Shown here in pieces: positions 1-12,804 of a stretch of DNA of 64,000 nt (its first letter is position 1; every line of letters starts with the position of its first letter). Both the position numbers and the translations under genes were made by a program. Origin of the DNA: Triplophysa rosa (taxonomy: Eukaryota; Chordata; Actinopteri; Cypriniformes; Nemacheilidae); assembly GCF_024868665.1 (NCBI RefSeq), contig NC_079912.1:16537926-16601925 (forward strand), in the 5' to 3' direction. The notes beneath the pieces are model-generated. The model had not been told where the DNA came from and made no database searches. It saw only the letters and a program-made list of their open reading frames with translations.

Positions 1-1285
1 GTTATAAAATTACAATACAATACAAAATGTTATAATAGACGACATTTGAAACCGGCCGAGGCCAACCAAAGTGCTGTACTCGTGAAAAAAAGAGGACATC
101 CAACTGCACACACGACCAGGTGAAGCATTGTGGTAGGGTGGATGGCATTTGCCACTTTCCTTTGCTCCAACACATAAATGACCGATCTTTTACGCCCATG
201 CGCATGCCATCACGGGACTGTTAAATAACATCGGTTCCCGCAGGAGCTCACACGTCTCACGGAGTCGTCTGGCGCATGCCTTTCTTCGCAGCACAGTCTA
301 CGACAAGCGCTTTGTGCCGAGCATGATGTCATAGGAGCCAGACTGGGAACGCGCGGGCTGCCTGTTGCTATGGCAACAGATGCTGCGCTCATCAACAATG
401 CAGCCAGACGCGCCGAGCCCAAACCTTCTGAAGTTACATTCATTTTTACCAAACTACAATTGCAGAGCTGACCTCATAAGACCGTAATACACACTCTTTT
501 CACGGGGGAAAAAAGGACAACATTTTTTGGAAGGCAAAGAGAGCAATTAAAGCCTTTGTAATGACAGCTGGCTTTTAAAGTTCACACTAATGCCATCTTA
601 CCATCTGAATGCGAGACACTCCGAGACTCAATAGTCCTAATGCAAAGCGTTCGCCTTAACAGGTGAATGTGCTCAACGCTGAACATTTTCATCTTTCCTC
701 CGCTGATATTTCTGAGACGATTCTTTTTCAGTGCCATGGAAAGAAACATTTCTAAGCGCTTTTATGAAGCTCTTGAGAAGAGCTTAAGAGAGCTCTTAAT
801 TCTGGTGTCCCGTCACTTATCGGCTCATTTACAGAAGCGCTGGAGAACCAGAGTGCAAATGCAAAGATTAACTGTGGAGATAGACGCAGGTTACGGATGG
901 CATCGCCTGCTAAATGCAATTTTAAAAAGAGTGAAGAGACCAAAAAAGACCTCTTTTCTGTTATTTAAGCTCTATTTAAACTGTCAACCCATTTAGACTT
1001 TATTACCTTTATCTGGCACAGGTCTGATTCTGATCTGTGTGCGTGTGATCGTGTCTGATTAAAGTCCCTTCAAAATGCAGACCTTAATCTAGATATTTCT
1101 CTAATACCTGGTCATGTGACCTACACTAGTCCTTTTGCATTAGAGATTTCAACAAACCCTGATCTCTGTAAGTATTAACCTTCTGCACTCAACCTTTCAT
1201 TATGTGGTTTGTTAAGAAGCTATCACCTTTTTTTACCCGGGGGATGAAAAAATTATTTTACAGAGATTCAGGTGAGCAATGACCT

Positions 1286-1560
1286 AGATTTAGATTTAGA
1301 TTCAATTTATTGTCATTGCACATGTACGAAGGTACAAGGCAACGAAATGTGACCTCTGCATTTAACCCATCCAGAGAGTAGTGAACACACACGTACCCCC
1401 GGAGCAGTGGGCAGCTATCACTGCAGCGCCCGGGGAGCAAGTAGGGGTAAGGTGCCTTGCTCAAGGGCACCTCGGTTGTTACCCGCCGGCCCTGGGAATC
1501 GAACCGGCAACCTTCTGGTCACGAGTCCGACTCTCTAACCATTAGGCCACAACTGCCCCC
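1286..1560 (-). mobile_element. tRNA-derived SINE (V-SINE-like)
   Basis: Read on the minus strand, the head has an A box (tggcctaatggttag) and a B box (ggttcgattcc, at 1,494-1,505). A central 'cccttgagcaaggcacc' block follows, then a short tandem tail of 'aatcta' units at 1,286-1,305. This layout is that of teleost SINEs with the conserved central V domain. The head resembles a tRNA but is part of the SINE. Confidence 0.8.
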
Positions 1561-1586
1561 AGCAACCATAGCAACAGCAAAACATG

Positions 1587-1772
1587 AAAGGGATGGTTCA
1601 CCCCAAAATTTTAATTCTGTCATCATGTATTCACCCTTGTGTTGTTCAAAACCTGTATGTGACTCTTTCTTCTCCAGAACACAAAAGAAGATATTTTGAA
1701 AAATGTTTTTTGTCCATACAATGAAAGTCAATGAGGTCCAATGTTGTTTGGTTACCAACGTTCTTGAAAATC
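1587..1772 (+). mobile_element. Cyprinid 'ttcaccc' TIR element, truncated copy
   Basis: Begins aaagggatggttcacccc and carries the family's internal landmarks ('cctgtatgtgactctttctt', 'aacacaaaagaagatatttt', 'gtttggttaccaac'). Complete members start ttaaagggatagttcac and end with its inverse. The right end is missing here. Confidence 0.7.
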
Positions 1773-2111
1773 TCCCTTTCCGACTAACATAACCCATTCC
1801 TATTGACCACAGCCTCCAATGCCATTCAAAAGATATTGCTATTTTAATATCAGCCTTCCAGACATTGAAACAGAGATCTAATGTGAAATCCATCTGTCCA
1901 GATCCCAAGACCTAGAAAATTAGACCACAGAAAACTGATTCCCGTAGCAGGTTTATAGGATCTGTTTAAATGAGAAAAGAGACAGTAAACCCTCTGCTGT
2001 AGAAAAAAAACAAGAGCCGGTTCAGTCTCCTACCTCAGTTGTTTAAACCTGTTTTTGGGGTTCAAACGCTACAGTTTCCCTGCGGTGGGATGTGAGAGTC
2101 GGTTCTTTTAC

Positions 2112-2183
2112 CTGGAGGCTGTGGCAGATACGCCCCGAGCAGTTTCGCCCTCTTTTTCTCGTAACCTTTCTGAGTGATGTCAC
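2112..2183 (-). CDS. dip2c: dip2c exon 2
   Basis: A 72-bp exon with acceptor ...TTGCAG|GTGAC and donor CCAG|GTAAAAG. With the single G left over from exon 1 it encodes GDITQKGYEKKRAKLLGAYL then PQPP, plus one base (phase 1 at both ends). GDITQKGYEKKR is the near-invariant DMAP1-binding-domain motif of all DIP2 proteins, and GAYLPQPP is the DIP2C version of what follows. No other open frame covers it because it is short and has no start codon. Exon 3 must lie left of base 1. Confidence 0.95.
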
Positions 2184-3789
2184 CTGCAAGAGAAAGGGAG
2201 CGTCACAAAATGTGCAAACTGTCTTCAAAAACACACACATGAACAAAAAAAGTTTTTAGTTTGGAAAACACCTCAAAAATGTGGTTAGGCGAGACGTTTT
2301 TGGGCAGATCTCGAGGAAACCATCGTTGGGAGAGCGCGCTCATCCTGAAATGATTAATGTAACAGGGTTGCGCGACTCTTGTCACAAAGCATTAGGCAAC
2401 CGGGACGTCACATTTGCGTGGAAATTAAGCAAAGATCTGGTGCGTAACGAGAAAGACGCAGAGACTCGACAAGCGACAGAATAACTAAATGAAAAGACGT
2501 TCAATGATGAATCAATAGCTCTGCTACAAAACTCAAAAACTGCCTCCCTGTCTACCGCCTACATGGGCTGACTTTTTTTTACATTTTAAGTGACATGAAA
2601 CATCACAAGTGACCGATGTCAAGTCTAGTAGCACAGTACGCCTACAGTGACGCCTTAAAATGCTGCCTAGGTAGACAACACACTAGGTTTTTCAAAAAAG
2701 AAAGCAAATCTGGTTTTCAATTTCCTTCCTCATCAATACAATTCCTCACCCGCATACTGATGTTGATGTGAACACATTGTGTGAGCCCTTGAAGGACAGG
2801 AAGTAGTTAACATTGAAGCCTGTTATTCCCTAATGACCTCTTTAACAGCCCAATAAAAGTGGCTGGGATGCTAACGGCTGTGGCGCTGATGAGGAGGAGG
2901 AAGATGAAGGGCATCAGCATGAAATGGAAGACGACAAAAAGGAAAAGGTTTTTTAAACAGAGACGGGATGATTCATTTCCTCACACCCACACGCTGCCAA
3001 TCAAACTGCCTTGTGGCGATTTCTGCTCAGGAGATCCATGCTTATCTCGCTTACTTATTCTGCATCTCGCTGTCTCTCTTTCTTCCACACAAACACTCTT
3101 TCCAGTTTCCTATTCTTGCCATCCTACCCTGAGGGACAAGTCCCTCGTATATTCCAGCACCTCTGCAAAAGTCTGTAACCATTAAAAGCCAATAAATCTG
3201 AAAGTACAGCAGAACGTCTTTTAAATAGAGAGAAAACGAAGGTGTCAGAAATGATGGGCGGCTACTGGACGGTTAAACTCCAGGTTTACCGACACACCGC
3301 TGTTCAACCCGCTGGGGGTGTGACGCTGGCTACTTTTCTCGTGTGTCTGGCAGCTGCCATAGAAAACACGTCAAATGAAACAAAGAGCAGCTGTCAGACT
3401 CGGAGTACACTGCCATCTCGTATTTTGAGGAAAACGCTCCAGATGTACAAATAAATTGAAGATTTGTATAATTTTTTGATAATATTCGATAATATTTTCT
3501 TAATTAGTAGTGTTTTCTAAGACGAGCATCACTATTATTATTGCGCAAGTATTTCGCAACAACGACAATTTTTTGGCGGACAGTAAAATAGACAAAAACT
3601 CAAGGGGGGAACCTGAGCTATAGATCATTCTGCAAGATATAAACAGCAGTGGTCCAGAAGCACTACCAGTTTCAGCTTTTGCTTTTTTCAATGATATTTG
3701 ATTATATAATTATATTAATTTACGTATATAATTAATATAATTAAAGATGTTTGATTAACATTTTGATTTAATTCTAAAAATGTTTTTAC
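2184..3789. other. Intronic stretch without recognised feature
   Basis: No exon or clear transposon. The open frames at 2,281-2,484, 2,859-3,185 and 3,242-3,454 are short and show no recognisable protein. The part near 3,460-3,780 is very AT-rich. Confidence 0.4.
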
Positions 3790-3895
3790 ATTTTTTTAAT
3801 TTAACCTTTATTTAACCAGGAAAGCCTCTCTGAGATGAAAAATCTCTTTCACAGTGTCCTGGCCAAGATGAGCAGCAGCACAATCAGTTTCGAAC
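3790..3895. repeat. Fish interspersed repeat ('tttatttaaccaggaa')
   Basis: Contains 'cctttatttaaccaggaaag' followed by 'gagatgaaaaatctctttcac' and 'ctggccaagatg', a combination common in teleost introns. Class not determined. Confidence 0.4.
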
Positions 3896-3939
3896 ACAAA
3901 ATGACACAAAATGGTTGTATACTATTTGGTTCTAACGCT

Positions 3940-4075
3940 TGTGTGTTTTATATCATTTATTAGGACTCTGTCTTTTATTCTGTTTGTTTAACATGTTTTT
4001 TTTCCCTGTACAGCTGTTTGACGTGACTGGTAAAAAGCGCTATTAAAATAAACTTGACTTGACTCGCGTTAACAA
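3940..4075 (+). repeat. Retroelement 3' tail remnant
   Basis: Ends in 'gctattaaaataaacttgac', the type of 3' terminus seen on fish LINE/SINE copies. A similar tail lies at 6,770-6,850. No coding part survives. Confidence 0.35.
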
Positions 4076-4948
4076 CTGAAACAGTCTGTGTGACTAGAAC
4101 CTGTCCTGAGCCATAACGTGTAGCTACAATATCAAGATTTGCTGCGAGATATTTTACCCTGGGAAAGTTGGCAACCTAGCAACGCCCTAGCAACTGTCCA
4201 GGAACTACGTAGCAACACACTAAAACCCATTCAGGACACCCATACAGCAAAGACCTAGCATGGGAAAGCATCCCTCACAACCATTAAAACTCGTTATAAT
4301 AAAGCAATGATGAACACATTGAGAGCCAACACTAATGCATTATGGGTACTTCAAGCGAAGCATGACAGATCATTCATATCTCAACATAAGACCTGTTAGA
4401 AACGTGAGTACATCTAAAAGTGTTCCTCTCGTAGCATAACTCTCACAGCACCATTACCCCAACTTAAAGGCTAATTAGGACACAATGGCCTTTAATTGAG
4501 CTGAATTGATGTGGATATGCATGAGGCTGTTATAAATTGGCACCCGGTGCACTTCAGTACAATGAGACAACCAAACGTTCAAACATCTGATGATTGAGAG
4601 GAACTTTAATAGATTCTACCGAGGCAATATCATCTGAAGTAACAGTGGAATGTACGTCCACGTTTCTGGTGGTTTAAATGGGATCATCTGAATGGGATGT
4701 AATCCTACACACCTCCAATACAATCACCTCATGCGTTCAAAAAAAGACTGAACGGCCATGATCAACATTGTACACCGACGGGGAAGCACAGCGGGCCTAA
4801 ATAATGTTTATCTAATTCGGTTAAAAAGCACAGCAAAACATCTGCACGGGCGTCAATGCAAATTACTGGAGAGGTAGCGGCACGGCTTATTTTCATTACG
4901 GAGAATCTGGCAGGCGTTTTGATGCCACTACCCTAAGAATGAAAATGA
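4076..4948. other. Intronic stretch; homeodomain-type motif cluster near 4,470
   Basis: No transposon recognised. 'ggctaattaggacacaatgg', 'tttaattgagctgaattgat' and 'gatatgcatgag' lie within about 60 bp at 4,465-4,530. That could mark a regulatory element, but conservation cannot be seen from one sequence. Confidence 0.3.
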
Positions 4949-5148
4949 TTTCGTTATTTACTCACCCGCATGTCATTTCAAACCTGTATGACTTTCTTTC
5001 TTCTGCAAAACACAAAAGAAGATATTTTGAGGAACGTTGGTAACCAAACAACATTGACCCCAATGACTTCCATTGTATGGCCACAAAACCACTAAAACAT
5101 CTCAAAATTTCAGACTGTGTTCCAGTAAAAAAGGTTTTGAATGGCACG
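4949..5148 (+). mobile_element. Cyprinid 'ttcaccc' TIR element, truncated copy
   Basis: Shows 'ttatttactcaccc', 'aacctgtatgactttctttc', 'aacacaaaagaagatatttt', 'gaggaacgttggtaaccaaa' and 'gacttccattgtatgg'. Both extreme ends are degraded. Confidence 0.7.
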
Positions 5149-6236
5149 ATGGTGATTTTAAATAGTATCTAAGGAAACATCATGCATTGGAACATCATGA
5201 GGATGGATACGTGGTGGATATCTAGATTTTGACAACAAGCGAAACACAGCCAATCAGATATCAATACTCTTTGTGAATTCTGCACTGATCTAGATAGAAC
5301 CAGCTCTTGATATTATCACGGGTTTAGATTCAAATGGAATGTGATCGTGGATACGCCCCTCTCAAAATTCTTTCAGTACAGTCTTCGAGCTGAATGTAAA
5401 ACAGTCCCGAGCTGCAGGACTGGCTGGAAGTGAGAGAGATCCGATTACACCATGTGCTTCTCCATGAGCTTACACCTGGATATGACTACGCTAAAAAAAT
5501 CTATATGAATCCTCTCAGCTGGAAAGCAACGAGCTAGACTATGCTGACTTGTGTTCGATGCCGTGGGAGCTATCTTTAGACCTTTCCGAAAGCAAAAAAG
5601 TCTTCAGTTCATAATCTTCTTCTACTAACAACAATGGGCTTCTTTGTTTTCTTTGCGAGCACTATAATTACATGTTACAGGTGGTGGAGCCCGTGGTTCA
5701 CAGAATAGAGGAAACCCTCCTTTTGCCTTTCCACAACACAAACGTCTTAATAATGGGGCTGAGAGGAAAGAATGGGCCTCAAAAGAAATCTCAACCTCAC
5801 AAGCAAAAATGTTCTTCTATTTATCTAAGAGGATTACAAGGCCGGGGAATATGTGCAAGTCTTTCACACTCCGTTCTATGGCCTGGAAAAACATAAGCAA
5901 CGATACCCCCATAGCGTGACACAAAAGCTTTAACTGCGTGGAAAAGCTTTTGCATTGATTTGTGGAATATAACCCATCTTTAGTGGGTTTTATCAAAGAG
6001 AAGCTTTACAATAGTGCACAGAGAATGTGATGTCACGGGACTGCGGTTCAAAAAGACAGGATATTGTGATGTCACTGGCTTCCTGTTTGGTGTGAGGGAG
6101 TATTCCACAGAGATCGAATCAGGGAAAGGGCCATGGCGTCAGATGTGCCATGGTCATCTACCTGTGTTTTTGTGTGTGAAAGACAAATAGAGCAAGTTCA
6201 AACACAAGTAACCCAAAAAATCTTTTCCATTCTCAG
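5149..6236. other. Intronic stretch without recognised feature
   Basis: Nothing coding. Two CRE-like 'tgtgatgtcac' words about 40 bp apart lie at about 6,027-6,076. Confidence 0.35.
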
Positions 6237-6237
6237 T

Positions 6238-6365
6238 GCCTATAGCCTCGTGGTTAGCGCGCCAACATATAGCGGAAGTGGGCTTAAGGCGACCCGAGTT
6301 TGATTACCGTCTCTCAACGGTCCTTTGCGGTCCCGCTACCCTATCAAAACATAGTTCTCTTGAAA
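6238..6365 (+). mobile_element. tRNA-derived SINE head
   Basis: A-box-like tagcctcgtggttagcgcg (6,243-6,261) and a B-box-like gagtttgatta (6,296-6,306), with the spacing expected for a tRNA promoter. The 3' body is unclear. It is not a functional tRNA: no acceptor-stem pairing is evident. Confidence 0.6.
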
Positions 6366-7085
6366 TGTATGTTAATGTTTCTTAATTTATCTTTGTCACA
6401 CTCAGTGCTTTCAGTGAGTCGGCCACACCCACTTATTTACATAACGCAGAGAAATCTGATGTGATTCGTTCAGTCGCAACATTATATACTATCCAACACC
6501 CCAGCATTAGACAATAATATGTCAACTTCATCTTATTTTGTTAGAATAAATTTAGAAATACAGCATTAACACACATAGCATTATAGTGGATTACAGTCCT
6601 TTTATGACAACAATAAAATGTGCAATAATAACTTCCATTGTATTCTGTATGTGCTCTGAAAATGTATTCTATTATAAAAAAAATTAATATATATTTATAG
6701 AATACATGTATTTTCTATATTAAAAGTATGTATTCATGTGTATGTGTTGTATAGATCTAATAATAGTCTTTATTTCTGCGTTTTCTTTTTCATGTAAACC
6801 TGCTTTGAAGCACTGCAACATTGTAAAAGCGCTATTGAGATCAATTTCAATTGATCGATTTTCACGTAAAACATCTTAGATGAGCTACACCTGTGGTCAC
6901 TCCGCCAGGACAACTGCGCAAACTTGAGAAGAACTGACTTCGTACATCCACTAAAATCACGTTGTAACCAGATGGTAAAAAGAAAAATGAAGAAAAGCTC
7001 TTAGTAAAATAAACTACAGAATAATTTATTTTTAGTGCTATTTTTGATATCGATTTAATGCTATGAAATTCATACATAAGTTAGG
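6366..7085. other. Intronic stretch, AT-rich, with a retroelement-like tail
   Basis: AT-rich. 'aaaagcgctattgagatcaa' at about 6,827 resembles a fish LINE/SINE 3' tail. Nothing else recognised. Confidence 0.35.
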
Positions 7086-7093
7086 ATTGGGGG

Positions 7094-9108
7094 CAGAGAT
7101 GGCAAAAGTACACACATCCTTTACTTAAGTAGAAGTACAGATAGTCATGTTTAAAAGTACTCTGGTAAAAGTTGAAGTACTTGTTTACTCAAGTAAAAGT
7201 AAAGAAGTATGGGCTCTAAAATGTACTTAAGTAAAAAGTAGCCAATACTACTACCTGTTTTAGAGCCACGCTCGTAACTGGACCTCACAACTGAACTACC
7301 ATTAAGTAGATAATGTGCCATTTTTCGTGTTGTCTTCCGCCTTGGTCCGTGGCAGCTTCATAGACTACTAGCCTATGTCTGTGATGCGTAATAGCCAGGG
7401 AATGACTGTTTGGTACTGTGATTGTCAAAACATTTTATAACAGAATTTCACTGCTTTCAATTTTAGATGAACTGTCCCTTTAAATTTTAAATACAGACCA
7501 GACATGGACATATCATTATGCAAAGGAGAAAACTAAGAAATAAACATTAATTAAGCAGGTCAATTTACTTGGTAACCATTAAAACAATTTATTCCTAACC
7601 CCATCCCTAATAAAACGCTGAAAACGGCTCTGTTAATGTTTCTTCTCTAGTCACACTGATGTACGAATTACATGAATCATGTTTATGATGTTTTTCCATT
7701 CAACACAGCGTTTTGTAGTTTGCCTCATTGGATAATACTGTCAGTCGTACAGTAAATCAATTTTAAAATATTAAATGTTTAGCCTCTTACATTGTACGTT
7801 GCACTAGTTCAACATTAAAACTGAAACATCTTGCTGACAGTGTTGCCAGATTAGGTGGAGGATTTCCAGCCCAAAGGCTCACTAAAACCTACTCACTCCA
7901 ACAAAAACCAGCCCAAAATTTCAACTGCCAAAATAATGTGATAGAAGTTTATTGCAATGTCAATCAACGTTGATAAGGATCATTTTTATCTCCTTATAAT
8001 ATGACAAGATGAAAAAATCATCATAAAAACCAGGAAAATAGATCAGACAGATCAAACAAGGCAAATGCATTAACAGAGTTCGAAAATAAGACTAATATGT
8101 CCAGAAAACCACTTCAAAACGTCAATCGGGAAATTAGCGAAATTTTTGTGCAAAAGTGCCCACTATAATTAGTTAATCGGAAAGCAACGCAATGAGCAGG
8201 TATTTTGCACTCGTTCATGAACTTCATGCACACACCACGATAGCAAAAAATATGCAATTCATTGATACATACTGCAGTGCACGATAATGAACAACAGCAA
8301 CAATAATGCGCTTACGAGTTTCCTTACCTTCTGACAGAACTGCAGTACGTCTTTAGTGAAGTATATGTTTGTAGCTAAATTTAGCAAAGCTGTCAAAACC
8401 TACTGTTAAATCCAGTAGCTGTCAAGGACAACTATGCCAGACTAGTCTGTACAGTTTAAAAGATTTGCTGATGTTGGACAGAAGTAGTATAATCCCATAT
8501 TTAGTTTGACTTTATTAAATCGTTTAACTGTGCTCTAATTTCAGTTACACTTATATTTACAAAGAATCTTCGAGTCGTTTCTCACCACATGTGTAATTCA
8601 CATTATTACAGTGCAACTTATATTTAGGCCACTTTGGAATTGCGGTCGCTTCGATAGCTAAATTACATATTTAAAATCTGGTCCTTTCGCGCTAAAAACT
8701 CTATCATTTATGAGTCATCACATTATGCTGAATATCACACTCGAGATCGAGAACAGTTACTCAGTGATTTGATTGGTCACCGGCGCTTTGCCCGCCTTCT
8801 TACATTTGATTGGCCAGTGGCGGCCTCACACAGCGCTTTGGCTTTTAGGCAGCCCTATCATTAGGTTGAAAAAGTCACGCAATGGCAAGAAATAATATTC
8901 ATTGTGCATCAAATACAGATTAAAACTAAAGTCACGAGACTGGTTTGAAAATGTAAGAAGTAGAAAGTATATGATATTTGTGTAAAAATGTAAAAAGTGA
9001 AGTAAAAAGAAGTCGGAAAAATAAATGTTGGAGTACTAGTACTGATGCCAGAAAAATCTACTTAAGTACAGTAAGGAAGTATTTGTACTTCGTTACTTCC
9101 CATCTCTG
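7094..9108. mobile_element. Non-autonomous hAT-like DNA transposon (2,015 bp)
   Basis: Ends are cagagatgg and ccatctctg, inverted. The flanking duplications are attggggg (7,086-7,093) and attggagg (9,109-9,116), 8 bp with one mismatch. Subterminal regions are packed with 'aagtac', 'acttaagta' and 'caagtaaaagta' words in both orientations. There is no transposase frame. A fragment at about 7,440-7,490, ending 'gaactgtccctttaa', may be a nested piece of the 'ttcaccc' element. Confidence 0.85.
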
Positions 9109-9116
9109 ATTGGAGG

Positions 9117-11850
9117 TGTTGCCGTGTTATGCTGACTGGTGTGCTCAAACAAACGAAGCAATGTTTTAATAGCACCACAGTGCGACAATGTTTACCATCT
9201 GAGAATACCAACCAGCCGATGGCTTATTCATAACTGTCTATGCATATTACGCATTGATACGAGGAAGCACACTATCAATTCTTCATACATTTTTTGGGCA
9301 ATTTGAAATTCAGCTTAATCCTGCATTCTCACCAACTTTACATCCCCTACACAGTATTTACACACCAACTGCATTATTTACACACAGCCCACTGTGAATG
9401 AATGTCAAAACGCAACAATGATCTATGTATTTTATCCTTGAACCGCAGAACACGGATCACATTACTAAACAAAAGGTTGCGCCTGAAGGGCTAACTGGTA
9501 TTCCTGACAGTTAAATCCGTTGTCTGATGTGGAAACAACACAGTCAACATGTTTTTCCTTGCCTGTATATGCTCATGGGAGGGGTATATGAGAAAACTGC
9601 TGAGGCATGGTCTCTCCAGCACGCCGGTAATGAACCGTCCAATCAATACCATTAGTTTAACTCGACTGACGTGAATATCTCCAATTTAAAACTAAGAAAA
9701 ATTCACATGAGAGATTGGAGGCTGCGTTCCGGCCAGTCGAATGTTTAACAAAATCCTACAAGGCGACACAATGGGGCAATCTGGGCACGTTAAAGTCTCA
9801 CGGCTCTGTGGCAGGACAGGTGCATTAGAACCTTTGCCCGAACAACACAATGAATAAACCATCCTTAAATTGAAATATGTCTCTCTCCGGAGGAATTACT
9901 CTTCCTTTGACCCCTTTGTAGAACACTCGGCGATAAGGCCGTGAGCAATATACAGGAGAGAGGGGTGTCGATATCAGCCAGCGCTGCCAACATAAAAAAC
10001 AAAAATTGGAGAAGATAACAGGAAAGAGGTGCACATTGACAGGAAGGGCCGATGTGAATGCTTTCGGTTGCGATAGACCTTATCTGATGAGATACATCGG
10101 GACTGTTTTTCCTCTCACAATCATCCAGAGGACACAATAAACACAGCGGCCTATCAAAATAATGGCGAAAAGGTGAGAGACTGTTGAAAAACACTTTTTT
10201 GTGCTCATTCTTGAGACTAGGGATTTGAACAAACCCCCTAACCCTGTGGTATTGCGTAACTTGTGCAGCTTGTTGAGAGGATTTTGAAGATTTTCTAAGG
10301 GCTGGAATTGATTTGCCTGGTAGAAAAAAAACACCATAGTTTAGTAAAGAAAGGCCCTCAGATGTATCTAAACATTAGAACTATGAAAATCTGCGCCCTA
10401 GAAACAACCAACTAGCACCTGCATAGCAACACAATGGCAATCGCCTCTAGTATAGGTTTAATTTCTGCTAGGACTAGTCACATTTTTATCCACAAAAATC
10501 TAATTTGATTTTAATGTGGGGAATTATAACATATAACCATGTTTGTTCGTGAATAATTTTCAACAATGAATCACTCCTTGAGGCAATGGAACACTTGGAG
10601 TCTATGGAGATCGTGTAACTATGGCGACCGCAAAAGAAAGCGAGAGTCAGCAAAAAGCAGAGTGATAATTCTTCATTAGTCTCAGATTGTTGAAATCCAG
10701 AGAGAGTCTTTGCGACAGCTCAAGCCTGGCTTGTTTTCAAAAATGCATGTCTTTATATGATCAGACGCTGAACTATATGACCAAAAATGTAAACTTGAGG
10801 CTTGAAACGTGGTTCTGAATTTTTAGTCACAAGTTTAGTGTTTGGTAAAATAATGTATTAAAAATCAAATGAATACATCTATCTTTCTTTCAGACTGTAT
10901 TTTCGTAATCACCATGATCGAGTAAAGCAGCAATTTAAGGCCTAAAATTTTCTAGTGACTTCGAATTGTCTTAGCTAAAGTTCTGTAAATTTAAGGAACA
11001 GTCTGCTACCACAAGAGATCATTTGCAATTGTGCCAGTCTGCCAGTCACCAGAAAGTTTTGAGTTGACTCTGGTCAAAAAGGGATGAACCAGCCATTGGG
11101 TTAAATTAGCCAAGCAAATCGTTTATATTTGACCAAGGTTTTTCCTGCATAGAGAAATTGGAGGAGGCCGCCTCAGTCAAATTTTGTGCCGCCTCCGACT
11201 CTTGGCAAAATTATGTCGAGCGTCTTCACAAAAAACACTGCGGGCATTAAACAGACTGTCATTTGTAACTGCAGTTGCGGCATTACGCCACAACGGAGGC
11301 GCTGTTTCATTATCAGAACAGTGAGCGCTGAAGAGTTCAGTGGAAGAGCTATATTAGGAGCTGTATTAGCTGTGTTTCACGGTTGTTCCGGTGTTTTACG
11401 TTCAATTTATTGAAAAGGTTTCTTCATCACTGTAATGTTTTTAGCTGTGAAGTTGGCTCGTTGAATCAGCGTTATTCTGCACACAGCGAGTTCGCCAGTA
11501 TGAACGCACATTGAGATCAGAACGACTCGCAAACAAATGACTCCTTTGAACCGATTCGTTTAAACAGAATGTAAGAGATCAGCGAATCATTCAAAGCTCA
11601 GTGAACCACAAGAGAATGTAGGATGTGAATGAGCTTTGCTCATTTAATAAGATGAAAAGTTAGTTGGAAAGGATAAAAAGCTTGTTCAACTTTTCTGTTC
11701 GGGTGAATAAATGTAATGTTTTATATAACTTATTAGCTTATTTTGATTCATTTTTAGAACTTTAATATAAGTGTTTTGTTAAGCCACTTAAAGGGACGGT
11801 AAGCCTACACGTGCGTTGCACCACCTCAGTCTCATTTTAAGCCAGGAATA
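9117..11850. other. Intronic stretch, mostly unassigned
   Basis: No exon found. A piece at 11,045-11,110 ('tcaaaaagggatgaaccag', 'cattgggttaaa') is a relic of the 'ttgggt' repeat family. Sequence at 11,120-11,430 ('ggaggaggccgcctcagtca') resembles the GC-rich end of a fish DNA transposon. Overlapping frames at 9,825-10,337 have no recognisable product. Confidence 0.35.
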
Positions 11851-11854
11851 ACCC

Positions 11855-11985
11855 TGTTATTTGACTCAACAATGGGTTAAAACAACCCAGCATTTAGGTT
11901 GAAACAATCCACCCAGTGGGTTATGTTCATCCCTTTTTGACCCAACACTGAGTTGAAAATAACTCATCATTTTTAGAGTGCTCCT
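11855..11985. repeat. Relic of the 'ttgggt/acccaa' element
   Basis: Contains 'caatgggttaaaacaaccca', 'cccagtgggttatgttcat', 'ctttttgacccaacactgag' and an end 'catttttagagtg'. It is the same family as the cleaner copy at 37,003-37,200. Confidence 0.55.
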
Positions 11986-12000
11986 GATTTTTTTTTTTTT

Positions 12001-12286
12001 TTGCAGTGTGAAATGAAAATTGTGTTATCATGTTCTCACCCACAAGTTGTTCCAAATAGGTATAAATTTCTTTGTCCTGATGAACACAGAGAAACATATT
12101 TGGAAGAATGCTTGTAACCAAACAGTTCTTGGTCACCAATGACATTGACTACCATAGTAGGAAAATTTTGAACACAAAAGAAAATATTTTGAAGAATGTA
12201 GGAAAGCAAACAGTTCTAGGGCCCTTTTGACAGTCATTTCAAATTTTCAGACAGAATTTTCATTTTTAGGTGAACTGTCCCTTTAA
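12001..12286 (-). mobile_element. Cyprinid 'ttcaccc' TIR element
   Basis: The right end 'aggtgaactgtccctttaa' is intact. Internal words 'gttctcacccacaagttgtt', 'atgaacacagagaaacatat' and 'aacacaaaagaaaatatttt' belong to the subfamily also seen at 13,025-13,432. Confidence 0.7.
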
Positions 12287-12804
12287 ATCAAACTTGTAAA
12301 TCAGTAAACTGTGTTGTAAATTGGTAAAGAATGATGTAAATGCTGCAAACTTCAGCAATATGTCATCACACAGTGAGCTTAAAAGTCAAAACTACCACAT
12401 CACAGATGGTATGAGGTACTTTTGCAGTGCTGTTTGCCAACAATACAACACATCTGACACCAGCGATAGTAAACACGTCTAATGCTGGGGGGGTAAAGAG
12501 GGAAACGTCAACATCAACATCACACCTGTCACTTCCAGATCCATATGTGGCATACAAGTGTTTTTAAGCTGCTAGCTGCATGTTTACACAAATAATGATG
12601 CTTAATCACTGTTCTATGAAAATATTGTTGAGAAGCAGTAATAGGCTACTACAATTTGTGCAAAGTGTGTGAACCACAACAGGCAAAATCCAAATAAAAT
12701 TTACTTTCATTATGACACAGAGTTGCACAATTCCAGACAGATCAATATCTTTCATTCAGATGCCCATCTCGGTATTTTCTGCTATTTTTTACTGATTTGT
12801 TGAA

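Larger units (their letters stand above)
1..2111 (-). other. dip2c: dip2c intron 2 (partial)
   Basis: Sequence downstream of the exon 2 donor. It holds a SINE (1,286-1,560) and a truncated copy of the cyprinid terminal-inverted-repeat element (1,587-1,772). Bases 1-1,285 and 1,773-2,111 contain nothing else I can name. Confidence 0.8.

Noticed and set aside
1494..1553. tRNA gene (minus strand)
   Set aside because: The A and B boxes belong to a SINE with a central conserved domain and tandem tail.
6243..6306. tRNA gene (plus strand)
   Set aside because: SINE head: box motifs are present but there is no convincing cloverleaf or acceptor stem.
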